The notes below the pieces were generated by a model that worked only from the letters and a program-made list of their open reading frames with translations, was not told the DNA's origin and did not search any database. The translations under genes and the position numbers were made by a program. This document shows positions 1-8,527 of a stretch of 64,000 nt of DNA, in pieces. Each line of letters begins with the position of its first letter. Within the stretch, counting starts at the first letter, position 1. Origin of the DNA: JBCBDX01 sp039822005 (lineage in GTDB: Bacteria > Pseudomonadota > Alphaproteobacteria > Rhizobiales > Rhizobiaceae). The stretch covers positions 1 through 64,000 of the forward strand of contig JBCBMZ010000008.1 in the NCBI GenBank assembly GCA_039822005.1. Direction: 5' to 3'.

Positions 1-2
1 AA

Positions 3-701
3 ACAACTCAAACCCGGGATGATCCGAGAGAAGGCTTTTCCGCCCGTATCCTGACTGACCCTCAATTTGAGGAAGCCGTTGCCATTACCGGCATCATCAA
101 GTCAGAAATCCACCGCTCCGGTGCTTTTAAAGAAAAGCTTGGCGATTATGCCCATGCATTTGCCCGCACCAACGCGTTTGATGCTTCTCGCGCCGAAAGC
201 ACACTGCGTGACATATTCCGTGCTGAACATGGCATGACCATGAATGAAATGCGTGAAGGTCTGCGTGCCAATGAAGAGGCACTGGAAAAAGGCCCTGAAC
301 TCACGGAACGGGCCCTAATACAGACCGATGAAATCGGTGCTCTCGTCGAACAAGGTGAGCGCATGTCGTTTTACCGCGCCTATGAACAAAAGGCGGGCGA
401 ATTGGCCGGTGAATTGGAAATCAGTAACGCCGGTGCCAAACGCCTGATGACAGAGGCGTTTCGCGAAGCCCATGGTTCTGAACTTTATGAATGGGGCAAG
501 GAACTCGACGAAACGTTTTACCGCCCGCAAATTGAAGCCGAACGCGAAGCCCGGCAGACCCAGACAAATCAGGCCACTGGCAGCCAAGGAAAAACACGAT
601 CTTATGGACGCAGTGACCGGACAGGTTCATCAAGACAATCGGCATCGGCCAATGCTGGCGGAAGCCGCCGTTCTCTGGCCCGAACCGGTCCCAGCCGGTG
701 A
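3..701 (+). CDS. Hypothetical protein, 5'-truncated by window edge
   Basis: The reading frame is open from the first bases of the window to the TGA at 699-701, so the gene starts upstream of the window; an internal ATG at 234 is probably not the true start because the frame upstream reads as equally good helical protein. The visible 232 residues are rich in Glu, Ala and Arg and predicted helical, with a low-complexity Ser/Arg/Gly tail over the last 45 residues. I do not recognise a family. The stop overlaps the GTG of the next gene, and that gene overlaps the recombinase, so all three are probably one translationally coupled unit of the integrated element. A plausible role is an element-encoded accessory protein, but nothing in the sequence proves this. 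Confidence 0.6.
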   Translation, partial: TTQTRDDPREGFSARILTDPQFEEAVAITGIIKSEIHRSGAFKEKLGDYAHAFARTNAFDASRAESTLRDIFRAEHGMTMNEMREGLRANEEALEKGPELTERALIQTDEIGALVEQGERMSFYRAYEQKAGELAGELEISNAGAKRLMTEAFREAHGSELYEWGKELDETFYRPQIEAEREARQTQTNQATGSQGKTRSYGRSDRTGSSRQSASANAGGSRRSLARTGPSR

Positions 702-1003
702 CGCTCATGAAACAGCCTGCACCGACATCAGAACCGCAACCGACGGAACTGGACGAATGGCTCTCTTACCTTGATGAGGTGGATGGGACGCTTGAACAAA
801 AGCGTGAGCTCATCGAAGCGCTCTGGCACATCATCGTCTCCTACTGCGACTTTTACTGGGAGACCAATGCGAGCGGCGACATGCCGGAACTCGCAGAGAT
901 TATTGCCCATATCATCGCGGTAGATGCTGATGAACCTGGAGCGATTGAGCGCGGTTCGTCTCTCCCGTTCACCCAAAAAGAGTTGGAGGGCGCTGATAAG
1001 TGA
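698..1003 (+). CDS. Small acidic hypothetical protein upstream of recombinase
   Basis: This gene encodes about 100 residues that are acidic and helical, with a Trp/Tyr-containing core (EALWHIIVSYCDFYW) and no signal peptide. It can start at GTG 698, overlapping the preceding stop, or at ATG 707. It ends with a TGA at 1001-1003 that overlaps the GTG start of the serine recombinase, a typical sign of translational coupling. Small genes in this position next to large serine recombinases are common in alphaproteobacterial integrated elements and may act as recombination cofactors; this is context inference and not a family match. I do not recognise a named domain. Confidence 0.6.
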   Translation: MTLMKQPAPTSEPQPTELDEWLSYLDEVDGTLEQKRELIEALWHIIVSYCDFYWETNASGDMPELAEIIAHIIAVDADEPGAIERGSSLPFTQKELEGADK

Positions 1004-2634
1004 CAACCAACCAACAACCCAAACAAGCGGTGATCTACTGCAGGGTCTCGACACGGACGCAAAACGAAGAAGGCCATGGCCTCGAAAGCCAGGAAACACG
1101 CTGCCGACAGCATGCCCGGCAAAAGGGCTATGCTGTTGCAGCCGTCTTCCCTGACACGATCTCGGGTGGCGGAGACTTCATGAAGCGCCCGGGCATGGTG
1201 GCGCTTTTGTCATTCTTGGATGCGCAGCCCGACGAACGCTTTGTGGTCATCTTCGATGATCTCAAGCGCTTTGCCCGCGATACCCGTTTCCACCTCGATT
1301 TGCGCGAAGCGTTCCGCAAGCGCAGCGCGACCATCGAGTGCCTGAACTTCAAGTTTGATGAAACGCCCGAAGGTGAGTTCATCGAAACCATTATGGCGGC
1401 GCAGGGCGCATTGGAGCGCAAGCAGAACGGACGCCAAGTCGCCCAAAAGATGAAAGCCCGTATGGAAAACGGCTATTGGGTGCACAACCCGCCTGTTGGA
1501 TATTTTTATCAAGAGGTCAAAGGCAGGGGCAAAGTCCTGCACCATCATCCGGTATTGGCCCCCATCATCAGGCAAGCCTTTGAAGGATACGCATCGGGCC
1601 GTTTTGGAAGCCAAGCCGAAGTGAAACGCTTTTTGGAAAGCTTCCCCGACTATCCGCGCAACTCAAAGGGCGAGATTACCCAGCAGCGCGTCACGGAAAT
1701 CCTCAGAAGCCCGATTTATACCGGCTACATCGTCTCAAAAAACTATGGGATTGATTGGTTAGAAGGCCAGCACGAACCAATTATCAGCGTCGCCACCTTT
1801 GAAAAGGTTCAGGAACGCCGCCAAAAATCCACCAAGGCCGCCAAGCGCAAGAACATAGGTGACGCGTTCGCCATGCGCGGGATGGTCGCCTGCGCCTGCT
1901 GTGGCACGGCCCTGCGCTCTTCCATCTCCAAAGGCAATGGCGGCCACTACGCCTACTATCTCTGCCAGACGAAAACCTGCGACCAGTATGGCAAGTCCAT
2001 TCCACGCGACAAGCTCGAAGGCGACGTCGCAGAATTGCTTTCAACGCTTCAACCAACACCCCAGCTCATGAAACTGGCCACCGCCATGTTCAGGAAAGCT
2101 TGGAACCAACGCGTCCACCAAGCCAACGCCATCGTCAAATCCGCCAAAGAGCAAGTCATCCTCATAGATAAGAAAATCGACCGGCTTCTCACACGCATTG
2201 TCGAAGCCACCAATGAAACCGTCATCGCGAGCTATGAAACCAAGCTCAGCCAACTTGAAAAGGAAAAGCGTCTCATGACCGAAAAAGCGCAAAATCAGAC
2301 CGAACCACCCGGCACGTTCGAAGAAAAACTAGAACCGGTGCTCCAATTCCTCGCAAACCCCCGGAAACTATGGGATGCGGGGCACACAGGACTGCGTAGA
2401 ACAGTGGTTAAACTGGCCTTTGCAGGGCAAATTCAATACGACCGAAATAAGGGGCCTAGAACCCCCGAAATCTCCTTACCCTTCAAGGCTTTAAGGGCTG
2501 TTTCGGAGGGACAAGTCAGGTTTGGTGCGGCCGAGAAGACTCGAACTTCCACGGGTTGCCCCACAGCGACCTCAACGCTGCGCGTCTACCAATTCCGCCA
2601 CGGCCGCACGCCAAGGCAAGTTCGGGGCGCATAG
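1000..2634 (+). CDS. Large serine recombinase (site-specific integrase)
   Basis: The N-terminal resolvase domain starts with VIYCRVSTRT, with the nucleophile at Ser17, followed by ESQ and a DDLKRFARD segment. It is followed by a recombinase domain of about residues 165-275, a zinc-ribbon-like part with CACCGTALR and a second Cys pair (YLCQTKTC), and a coiled coil near residues 370-430. This is the standard large serine integrase order. The GTG start at 1000 has the ribosome site GGAGGG 9 bases upstream. The last 36 or so residues are read from the antisense of a whole tRNA-Leu gene and carry the hallmark EKTRTSTGCP. They are therefore unlikely to be part of the ancestral enzyme, which probably ended near the LPFKALRA segment. 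The gene is the last one of an element whose body lies to the left. Confidence 0.95.
   Translation: MTTNQQPKQAVIYCRVSTRTQNEEGHGLESQETRCRQHARQKGYAVAAVFPDTISGGGDFMKRPGMVALLSFLDAQPDERFVVIFDDLKRFARDTRFHLDLREAFRKRSATIECLNFKFDETPEGEFIETIMAAQGALERKQNGRQVAQKMKARMENGYWVHNPPVGYFYQEVKGRGKVLHHHPVLAPIIRQAFEGYASGRFGSQAEVKRFLESFPDYPRNSKGEITQQRVTEILRSPIYTGYIVSKNYGIDWLEGQHEPIISVATFEKVQERRQKSTKAAKRKNIGDAFAMRGMVACACCGTALRSSISKGNGGHYAYYLCQTKTCDQYGKSIPRDKLEGDVAELLSTLQPTPQLMKLATAMFRKAWNQRVHQANAIVKSAKEQVILIDKKIDRLLTRIVEATNETVIASYETKLSQLEKEKRLMTEKAQNQTEPPGTFEEKLEPVLQFLANPRKLWDAGHTGLRRTVVKLAFAGQIQYDRNKGPRTPEISLPFKALRAVSEGQVRFGAAEKTRTSTGCPTATSTLRVYQFRHGRTPRQVRGA
2521..2634. other. Probable attachment junction of the integrated element in tRNA-Leu
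   Basis: The recombinase gene reads directly into the 3' end of the minus-strand tRNA-Leu(GAG), and no other gene separates them. tRNA 3' ends are classical integration sites for genomic islands, and the recombinase is the outermost gene of its element. The exact core cannot be set without the other end of the element, which lies outside the window. A second copy of the tRNA 3' end upstream of base 1 would mark the opposite junction. Confidence 0.55.
2523..2607 (-). tRNA. tRNA-Leu (anticodon GAG)
   Basis: On the minus strand the acceptor arm starts GCGGCCG and pairs with CGGCCGC, followed by discriminator A and an encoded CCA (plus-strand TGG at 2523-2525). The D-arm holds GGTAGACGC. The anticodon stem CAGCG/CGCTG encloses the loop TTGAGGT, giving anticodon GAG. 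A long variable arm and the T-arm GTTCGAGTC fit a class II tRNA-Leu. The gene is fully overlapped in antisense by the 3' end of the serine recombinase, so transcription of that recombinase would run against it. Confidence 0.95.
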
Positions 2635-2742
2635 CAAAGGCACACAATGCACACAAGTGGATGCGCCGTAAAAAGCGACGCGATCCGCAATTGCGCCCGT
2701 CCATCGGTTTGACTACATGCGCCTATCAAAAGAGAAGAGCAC

Positions 2743-3477
2743 ATGCTCCAACGTTCTGACATTGCTGCAAACGGGTTTTTGCCGATTGATCCCACCTCGC
2801 CCCCGGTGGAATGGCAGATTAGCGACGGCCTGGTTGGATATGAACAAGCGGTCGGCCTGATGGAAAAGCGCGCCTGTGCGATCGCAGAAGGGACAGCGCC
2901 CGAACTCGTTTGGCTGCTGGAACATCCACCGCTCTACACCGCCGGAACATCAGCCAACCCGACAGATTTGGTTTCACCCGGCAGGTTTGTGGTACACGAA
3001 ACAGGCCGCGGCGGCGAATACACATATCATGGGCCCGGTCAGCGCGTGGCCTATGTGATGTTGGATTTGAAACGTCGCCGCCAAGATGTGCGCGCCTTTG
3101 TGGCAGCGCTGGAAGCATGGGTCATAGGTACATTAGACCGCTTCAACATTAAGGGTGAACGGCGTGAGGACCGTGTCGGGGTTTGGGTCCAACGCCCGGA
3201 AAAGATGTCAGCGGTGCCCGGTCAAATTGCAGAAGACAAAATTGCAGCCATCGGAATTCGCATACGCAAATGGGTCACTTTCCACGGCATTTCTATCAAT
3301 GTGGAACCTGACCTGGAGCATTTTTCCGGCATCGTTCCCTGTGGTGTCACCGAACATGGTGTTACAAGCCTTGTCGATTTGGGATTGCCGGTGACCATGA
3401 ATGATCTCGACTTGGCGCTCAAGGGCGAGTTTGAAATCATCTTTGGTCCGTCAACCAAAAAGGATAGCCGAGACTGA
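2743..3477 (+). CDS. lipB: Lipoyl(octanoyl) transferase LipB
   Basis: LipB moves the octanoyl group from octanoyl-ACP to the lipoyl domains of 2-oxoacid dehydrogenases and GcvH, the first step of protein lipoylation in the cytosol. The signature RGGEYTYHGPGQ lies at residues 89-100. The catalytic lysine is K166 in EDKIAAIGIR and the acyl-carrying cysteine is C200 in GIVPCGVTEHG. The 244-residue length is normal for alphaproteobacteria. The start ATG follows an AGAGAAGAG ribosome site. The 3' end overlaps the convergent membrane protease gene by 27 bases. Confidence 0.97.
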   Translation: MLQRSDIAANGFLPIDPTSPPVEWQISDGLVGYEQAVGLMEKRACAIAEGTAPELVWLLEHPPLYTAGTSANPTDLVSPGRFVVHETGRGGEYTYHGPGQRVAYVMLDLKRRRQDVRAFVAALEAWVIGTLDRFNIKGERREDRVGVWVQRPEKMSAVPGQIAEDKIAAIGIRIRKWVTFHGISINVEPDLEHFSGIVPCGVTEHGVTSLVDLGLPVTMNDLDLALKGEFEIIFGPSTKKDSRD

Positions 3478-4686
3478 CCATTGCAGGATGATCGCGTGAA
3501 CCGACATCACTGCGATCAGGCCCGAGAGCGTCAGACCGCGTTCAAAGCCTGTCATAGGGACAAGTGAGCTTCGCGGGGTCACCGTGTTTGTCCCGGTCAC
3601 GAGCGTAAGACCCGCGACAATGAGCAGTCCGACAACTACGCTCTCGACGGGTATCCCAAGCTGCAAGCAGTAGACGCCGATGCCTGCCAAAAGCAGGACA
3701 GACGCTGCATAAAGCTGAGACTTGGTTCGAAACACCTGCCGCAAGACCTGCCCGCCATCGAACTTCCATACCGGTAAAATGTTCCCGAGGTTGAAAATCG
3801 AACAAATCAATGCGCAGATCAACACGGCCCGCACAGCTGCGCCCTCCAACGGCACCAAGAGATAAGTCAGCCAAAGCCCGGCGACCAAAAAGGCGGAAAA
3901 CCCGGCCCCCATCAAAGCGGCAAACGCAATTTCAAAATGGCTGTTATACGGCCGCCCCCCCATCGCAATACCGCCAAGAAGCGGAAGGAAAACCATACGC
4001 GCGGTTTTATGTCCGCTCAGACGAAACGCGGTCACATGCCCCAATTCATGCAGGGCAACAACGCTGGTTAAAACGGCTGACAATAAAAACCCATTCAAGG
4101 TCAGACCAAACAATGGCCACATCAACAGCGTCGACAAAAACGCCATCGCAAACTGCGCCTCAATACGGTCGAACCAACCGCCGCGCTTGTAGGTTCCGGT
4201 CTCTGTCCATTGCTTGATCTGGCGCGCCATACGGCGCATTGCGAAAAACCGATACACCAGAAAAGCCACCCCTCTATAGCGGTCAGCTTCGATCAATGTG
4301 ACCCGGGTGCGATCGCCCAAGGGAGAAAGCTTGACGCTCTGGTGGTGATGCCGCCAAAAACTGTCCGCCAGCGACGTGTCGTCGGTGTATCGCAAATCAT
4401 AGGCCGATCCATTGGCGACGTTGCTGAGCTCAAACCGGCGAACGATGGGGTGTCCATCGCGCCCCGTATGCCCCGTCGTTATCGCGCCTTGCTGGTTGCC
4501 GCAGCGTTCGACCGCGACTGTCGAGTGATGCCACGTTGCGTGGGCTCCGAACAGATAAAGCGCACTCCAAACGTGATCTATGTCGGCAGCGACAATCACA
4601 TTTCGTCTGATTGTGCGGATGCCAATGGGTGCGGCCATAACGACCCACATCACCAAAAGTATAAACAGCAACGGTATGATGAACAT
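3451..4686 (-). CDS. SRPBCC domain fused to M50-type (site-2 protease-like) membrane metalloprotease
   Basis: The protein has an N-terminal membrane segment, then an SRPBCC/START-like lipid-binding fold (about residues 25-160, beginning near RRNVIVAADIDHVWSALY), then a multi-pass membrane domain with the zinc-protease motif HELGH (about residue 213) and the second M50 signature NILPVWKFDGGQ about 90 residues later. Together these two motifs define an intramembrane site-2-type peptidase with intact zinc ligands. The ATG at 4686 is preferred over an upstream TTG at 4701 because the hydrophobic N-terminus starts there. The substrate is unknown. Attachment of a hydrophobic-ligand-binding fold to an S2P core is unusual. 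The gene is convergent with lipB and divergent from nothing nearby. Confidence 0.85.
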   Translation of the reverse strand: MFIIPLLFILLVMWVVMAAPIGIRTIRRNVIVAADIDHVWSALYLFGAHATWHHSTVAVERCGNQQGAITTGHTGRDGHPIVRRFELSNVANGSAYDLRYTDDTSLADSFWRHHHQSVKLSPLGDRTRVTLIEADRYRGVAFLVYRFFAMRRMARQIKQWTETGTYKRGGWFDRIEAQFAMAFLSTLLMWPLFGLTLNGFLLSAVLTSVVALHELGHVTAFRLSGHKTARMVFLPLLGGIAMGGRPYNSHFEIAFAALMGAGFSAFLVAGLWLTYLLVPLEGAAVRAVLICALICSIFNLGNILPVWKFDGGQVLRQVFRTKSQLYAASVLLLAGIGVYCLQLGIPVESVVVGLLIVAGLTLVTGTNTVTPRSSLVPMTGFERGLTLSGLIAVMSVHAIILQWSVSAILFG

Positions 4687-4759
4687 CAAAAAGGCACCCA
4701 ACTCAGCAAAAAGCCTAACAGTTGCATGTTGCCGATTGGTTTCCGTCCAGGTTCAAACC

Positions 4760-6772
4760 CTACTCGAATTCCACAATAACGTCATCAACGGCAAGACTGT
4801 CACCAACTGCACAATTGACCGCTTTAACGACCACGTCGCGCTCAGCGCGCAAAACATTTTCCATCTTCATGGCTTCAACGACAGCCAAGGTGCCGCCCGC
4901 AGCAACTTCGTCGCCCTCAGAAACAGCAAGAGAGACCACCAAGCCCGGCATCGGGCAAAGCAGCAGGCCAGACGTGTCGAGCACTGCCTTTTCGGGCATC
5001 AGCTTTTTCAAAGCCGCGATGTGACCCGCCAGCGCCTGGGCCTGCGCAGTAAAGCCCTGCCAGCTGATGGTGGTTGCGTTTTCGTGATTCACAACTTGCG
5101 CAATAATTGGTAATCCATTGATTTCACAATGAAAAACCCGAATTCCGAAAGTCCAAGCCGTTTTGAGTGAGATGATTTCACCATTAATGGTAGCGGTCAG
5201 CCGAAAACCATCCGGCAAGACGTCTAGCGTCATCACTTCAGCCGCCACATCATCGCCTGCAACGCTGATGGTCCAGATTTTCCCGATCTTGCCGCTATGC
5301 GGCATGGTGCGATCAGTGTGGCGATCCAGACGCTCTTTGCGCATCAGTTCCATGGTAAGCGCAATGGCGCCGATCACCCGTTTGGCTTCATCGCTCAACG
5401 GCGGAAAGGCATAACCGTCCGGATATTCTTCGGCGATAAAGCCGGTGGTCAACCGCCCCTCCCGCCAACGTGGATGCGCCATGAGGGACGCCAAGAACGG
5501 AATATTGTGCGCAATCCCATCGACCACGAAGGCATCCAACGCATCCTGCATCGCATCGACAGCTGCCGCGCGTGTGGGCGCCCATGTGCAAAGCTTGGCG
5601 ATCATCGGATCGTAGAACATGGAAATTTCGGCACCGGCAAAGACGCCCGTGTCATTTCGCACGATAAGGTTTTCCGTACAAACCTGTTCAGGTGGTTGGT
5701 AATGCGTCAAACGGCCAATGGATGGCAGGAAGCCACGCAGCGGGTCTTCGGCGTAAACACGGCTTTCAATAGCCCAGCCATTGAGCTTTACATCATCCTG
5801 GCCAATCGACAGCGCTTCACCTGAGGCCACCCGGATCATCTGCTCGACCAGATCGAGGCCGGTGATCAACTCGGTCACCGGGTGCTCCACCTGCAGGCGC
5901 GTATTCATCTCAAGAAAGTAGAAATTGCGGTTCTTGTCGACGATGAACTCTACCGTGCCTGCCGATTGATAGTCTACGGCCTCGGCCAAGGCGACAGATT
6001 GCTCGCCCATTGCCTTGCGTGTTTCTTCGTCCAGAAACGGCGATGGTGCTTCTTCAATCACTTTCTGGTTCCGACGCTGGATCGAGCATTCGCGCTCTCC
6101 CAGATAGACCGTATTGCCATGGGCATCTGCCATCAGCTGAATTTCGATATGGCGCGGATCTTCGACGAATTTCTCTATAAAAATGCGGTCATCGCCGAAA
6201 GATGACGCAGCTTCGGACTTGGAGCGCTCGAAACCGTCGCGCGCCTCATCATCACTCCAGGCAATGCGCATACCCTTACCGCCACCACCGGCGGATGCTT
6301 TGATCATCACCGGGTAGCCAATATCGGACGCAATTGTTACCGCATGTTCGGCGTCATCAATCAAACCCATATGGCCGGGCACGGTGGACACGCCGGCCTC
6401 TGACGCAATCTTTTTCGACGTGATCTTGTCACCCATCGCGTTGATCGCTTTGGGTTTAGGCCCGATAAATATGATGCCCTCAGCTTCCAGCGCCTCGCAG
6501 AAAGATGCGCGCTCAGACAGGAACCCGTAGCCCGGGTGAACGGCTTGCGCACCGGTCTCCTTGCACGCAGCGATGATTTTGTCGGCCACCAAATAGCTTT
6601 CAGCAGCGGCGGGCGGGCCAATGTGTACCGCCTCATCCGCCATCTTCACGTGCAACGCTCCCGCATCAGCGTCAGAGTAAACCGCAACGGTGGTAATGCC
6701 CATGCGTTGGGCGGTCTTGATCACGCGGCAGGCGATTTCACCGCGGTTGGCAATCAGAATTTTGGAAAACAT
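4760..6772 (-). CDS. pccA: Acetyl/propionyl-CoA carboxylase alpha (biotin carboxylase-BCCP) subunit
   Basis: The 670-residue protein contains, in order, a biotin carboxylase N-domain (FSKILIANRGEIACRV), an ATP-grasp domain with the glycine loop KASAGGGGKGMR, the active-site stretch LEMNTRLQVEHPVTE, a linking BT-like domain and a C-terminal biotinyl domain with the biotinylation motif VEAMKMEN. This layout and length match PccA, the alpha subunit that carboxylates biotin for propionyl-CoA carboxylase; methylcrotonyl-CoA carboxylase alpha subunits are similar and cannot be fully excluded. ATG 6772 is chosen because GGAGGGGGAG lies just upstream and the family starts there. The beta subunit gene is not in the window. 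Confidence 0.92.
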   Translation of the reverse strand: MFSKILIANRGEIACRVIKTAQRMGITTVAVYSDADAGALHVKMADEAVHIGPPAAAESYLVADKIIAACKETGAQAVHPGYGFLSERASFCEALEAEGIIFIGPKPKAINAMGDKITSKKIASEAGVSTVPGHMGLIDDAEHAVTIASDIGYPVMIKASAGGGGKGMRIAWSDDEARDGFERSKSEAASSFGDDRIFIEKFVEDPRHIEIQLMADAHGNTVYLGERECSIQRRNQKVIEEAPSPFLDEETRKAMGEQSVALAEAVDYQSAGTVEFIVDKNRNFYFLEMNTRLQVEHPVTELITGLDLVEQMIRVASGEALSIGQDDVKLNGWAIESRVYAEDPLRGFLPSIGRLTHYQPPEQVCTENLIVRNDTGVFAGAEISMFYDPMIAKLCTWAPTRAAAVDAMQDALDAFVVDGIAHNIPFLASLMAHPRWREGRLTTGFIAEEYPDGYAFPPLSDEAKRVIGAIALTMELMRKERLDRHTDRTMPHSGKIGKIWTISVAGDDVAAEVMTLDVLPDGFRLTATINGEIISLKTAWTFGIRVFHCEINGLPIIAQVVNHENATTISWQGFTAQAQALAGHIAALKKLMPEKAVLDTSGLLLCPMPGLVVSLAVSEGDEVAAGGTLAVVEAMKMENVLRAERDVVVKAVNCAVGDSLAVDDVIVEFE

Positions 6773-6841
6773 CGGCTCCCCCTCCGCGCCAAGCTGTAAG
6801 CCGAGAGGCAACGCCCGTCCATCATCCAAGCGTATGAGATG

Positions 6842-7774
6842 TCAATTTTCAGCTTGCGCCTCTTCGCGGTGGAAAACGAACAACCCGGACAAGACGATAA
6901 TGGCGATTCCGACCCATTTCCAGAAGGTCGGGAACTCTGAAAACATGAAGTAGCCAAACAGTGCGGCAGAAACAATTTCCAGATATTGCAGCGGTGCGAT
7001 CACCGACGCGGGTGCCATTTGAAGCGCACGGACAAAGAGGTAGTGGCCCACCAAACCAAAAGCGGCCATAATGATCACCAATCCCCAAACGGACAATTCC
7101 GTATTGAGGGAAAAGGCCAGGTCAGCCGCCCCAAACGGCAATCCGATCAGCATGGCAGCCAGCACAACCGCGCTACCGCCAAGACCCGACACCCACTGCA
7201 TCACCAGCGCATTATCGATCTGGCCCACCTGCCGGTTCAGGAGCATGTAAATCGCAAACAAGGTTGCGGTACCAAGCGGCAACAGGGCCACCGCGCCGAA
7301 TACCGCATAGCTGGGCTGTATGACAAGGATTGCGCCACCAAAGCCAACCATGACTGCCACAATACGCCGCCACCCAACCTTTTCGCGCAGCACAACAAAC
7401 GACAAAAGCGTCAGGATCAGGGGTTCAACGAAGAACACCGCAATTGCGTCCGGAAGCGGCATATACTTTACCGCAATGAAGAAGAGCAGGCTGGCAACGC
7501 CCAATAAGACGCCGCGCAGGAAGTTAATCCAGAAACGTTGCGAATGCAGTGAAGCAACGCCGCCAATCCAAAGCAGCGCCAGAATCGAAAAAACCATCTG
7601 GATAAAGAAACGAAGGAATGTCAGTTGCCCCGGCGACATGACCTCTTGCTCACCCAAGAGCTTGGCAATCGCGTCCATGCCGGGAAGGAGCAAGGCGCCC
7701 AAAACGCCCAGTATCAGGGCGTGAAAAGTGGTGCTACCGGCGTTGCCAGTTAACTTGGAATAGGCTCTGACCAT
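6842..7774 (-). CDS. EamA-family (DMT superfamily) membrane transporter
   Basis: The protein has about ten hydrophobic segments arranged as two EamA repeats, each of five helices, with the typical PxxAIAVFFVEPL and APLQYLEIVSAALFGY elements. It is about 310 residues long, as expected. Proteins of this class export metabolites or amino acids across the inner membrane, but the substrate cannot be read from sequence. The ATG at 7774 is preferred over a TTG at 7795. The gene ends 69 bases upstream of the pccA start on the same strand, so they may be cotranscribed. Confidence 0.9.
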   Translation of the reverse strand: MVRAYSKLTGNAGSTTFHALILGVLGALLLPGMDAIAKLLGEQEVMSPGQLTFLRFFIQMVFSILALLWIGGVASLHSQRFWINFLRGVLLGVASLLFFIAVKYMPLPDAIAVFFVEPLILTLLSFVVLREKVGWRRIVAVMVGFGGAILVIQPSYAVFGAVALLPLGTATLFAIYMLLNRQVGQIDNALVMQWVSGLGGSAVVLAAMLIGLPFGAADLAFSLNTELSVWGLVIIMAAFGLVGHYLFVRALQMAPASVIAPLQYLEIVSAALFGYFMFSEFPTFWKWVGIAIIVLSGLFVFHREEAQAEN

Positions 7775-7817
7775 CCCAATTGTCTGACACGGCAAACCGG
7801 TTCACAAAAGCCCGGCT

Positions 7818-8492
7818 TCAGCCAAAACAGTCGCAAATGAACTGAACCTCGCAGGTCAGGAGCGCGCCCGCCTCCTTGTCAGCGCAGTTCCATAGCCATG
7901 ATGCTGGCGGGCGTACGACAGAGCCTTTGCATAGCCCATCCAAACCAACCAAAGCTGTTTTGGCAGCACACTGATTGGCGCAAAATCGATCTATTTCCTT
8001 ATTTGAAACAAGGCTTCTGCATTGGGCGGCAACCTGCTTGAACGGGTAGAGCAGCCCGGGCTGGCAAATTCCCGAAACCAGTTTGGGTTTTGATTTCGCT
8101 GCAAACTTGAATGGTGCGCAAAATTTTTGGCGTCTATAATTTGGGAAACCGGACACAAACCGTGCGTCACCGGCAAAGCCATTGGCAAATGGCGCGTCAG
8201 GATCACCTGCCTTGCCAAACCTTTTGGGGCCAAACGGCTTCAGCTTGTAATATTCGGTCCAAAAAGAAAGTTCGTGACCCCGCTCCATTTCTGGCGGCCA
8301 TTTGCCTTTCCAGCCGTTAGGAGCCTTCATCTGCGGCGGGAATACATATTTTATGTTTTTGGGCCACCAGGAAGGCGGTTTTGAATAGTCTAACTCTATC
8401 GGGTCGGCACTGAAGCCGACGCCAACCGCCGCTGTGATGAGCGAAAAGACGAGAAAAAATCGGCCCAGAAATCTCAACAGACAGTCCCCCAA
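7818..8492 (-). CDS. Secreted Cys-containing hypothetical protein
   Basis: The N-terminus is a clear signal peptide (RFFLVFSLITAAVGVGFSA) followed by a Trp/Pro/Lys-rich region with PPSWWPKN and a C-terminal half with eight or more cysteines, consistent with a periplasmic or surface protein stabilised by disulfides. I do not recognise the family. There is no ATG: the frame can start at TTG 8492 or TTG 8477. The second has a GGGGGA ribosome site about 8 bases upstream and gives a normal signal peptide, so 8477 is the better start. Both possible starts lie in or just after a strong hairpin (8484-8508). Confidence 0.7.
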   Translation of the reverse strand: MGDCLLRFLGRFFLVFSLITAAVGVGFSADPIELDYSKPPSWWPKNIKYVFPPQMKAPNGWKGKWPPEMERGHELSFWTEYYKLKPFGPKRFGKAGDPDAPFANGFAGDARFVSGFPNYRRQKFCAPFKFAAKSKPKLVSGICQPGLLYPFKQVAAQCRSLVSNKEIDRFCANQCAAKTALVGLDGLCKGSVVRPPASWLWNCADKEAGALLTCEVQFICDCFG

Positions 8493-8508
8493 ACGTCACT
8501 TGGGGGAC
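8484..8508 (-). promoter_or_regulatory. Hairpin covering the ribosome site of the secreted-protein gene
   Basis: GTCCCCCAA and TTGGGGGAC form a perfect 9-base-pair stem with a 7-base loop. On the minus-strand transcript the 3' arm of the stem contains the GGGGGA that would be the ribosome site for the TTG start at 8477. The structure could therefore hide the site and control translation. It has no U-tract and so is not a terminator. Confidence 0.4.
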
Positions 8509-8527
8509 ATTAGCACTGAAAACGCCT

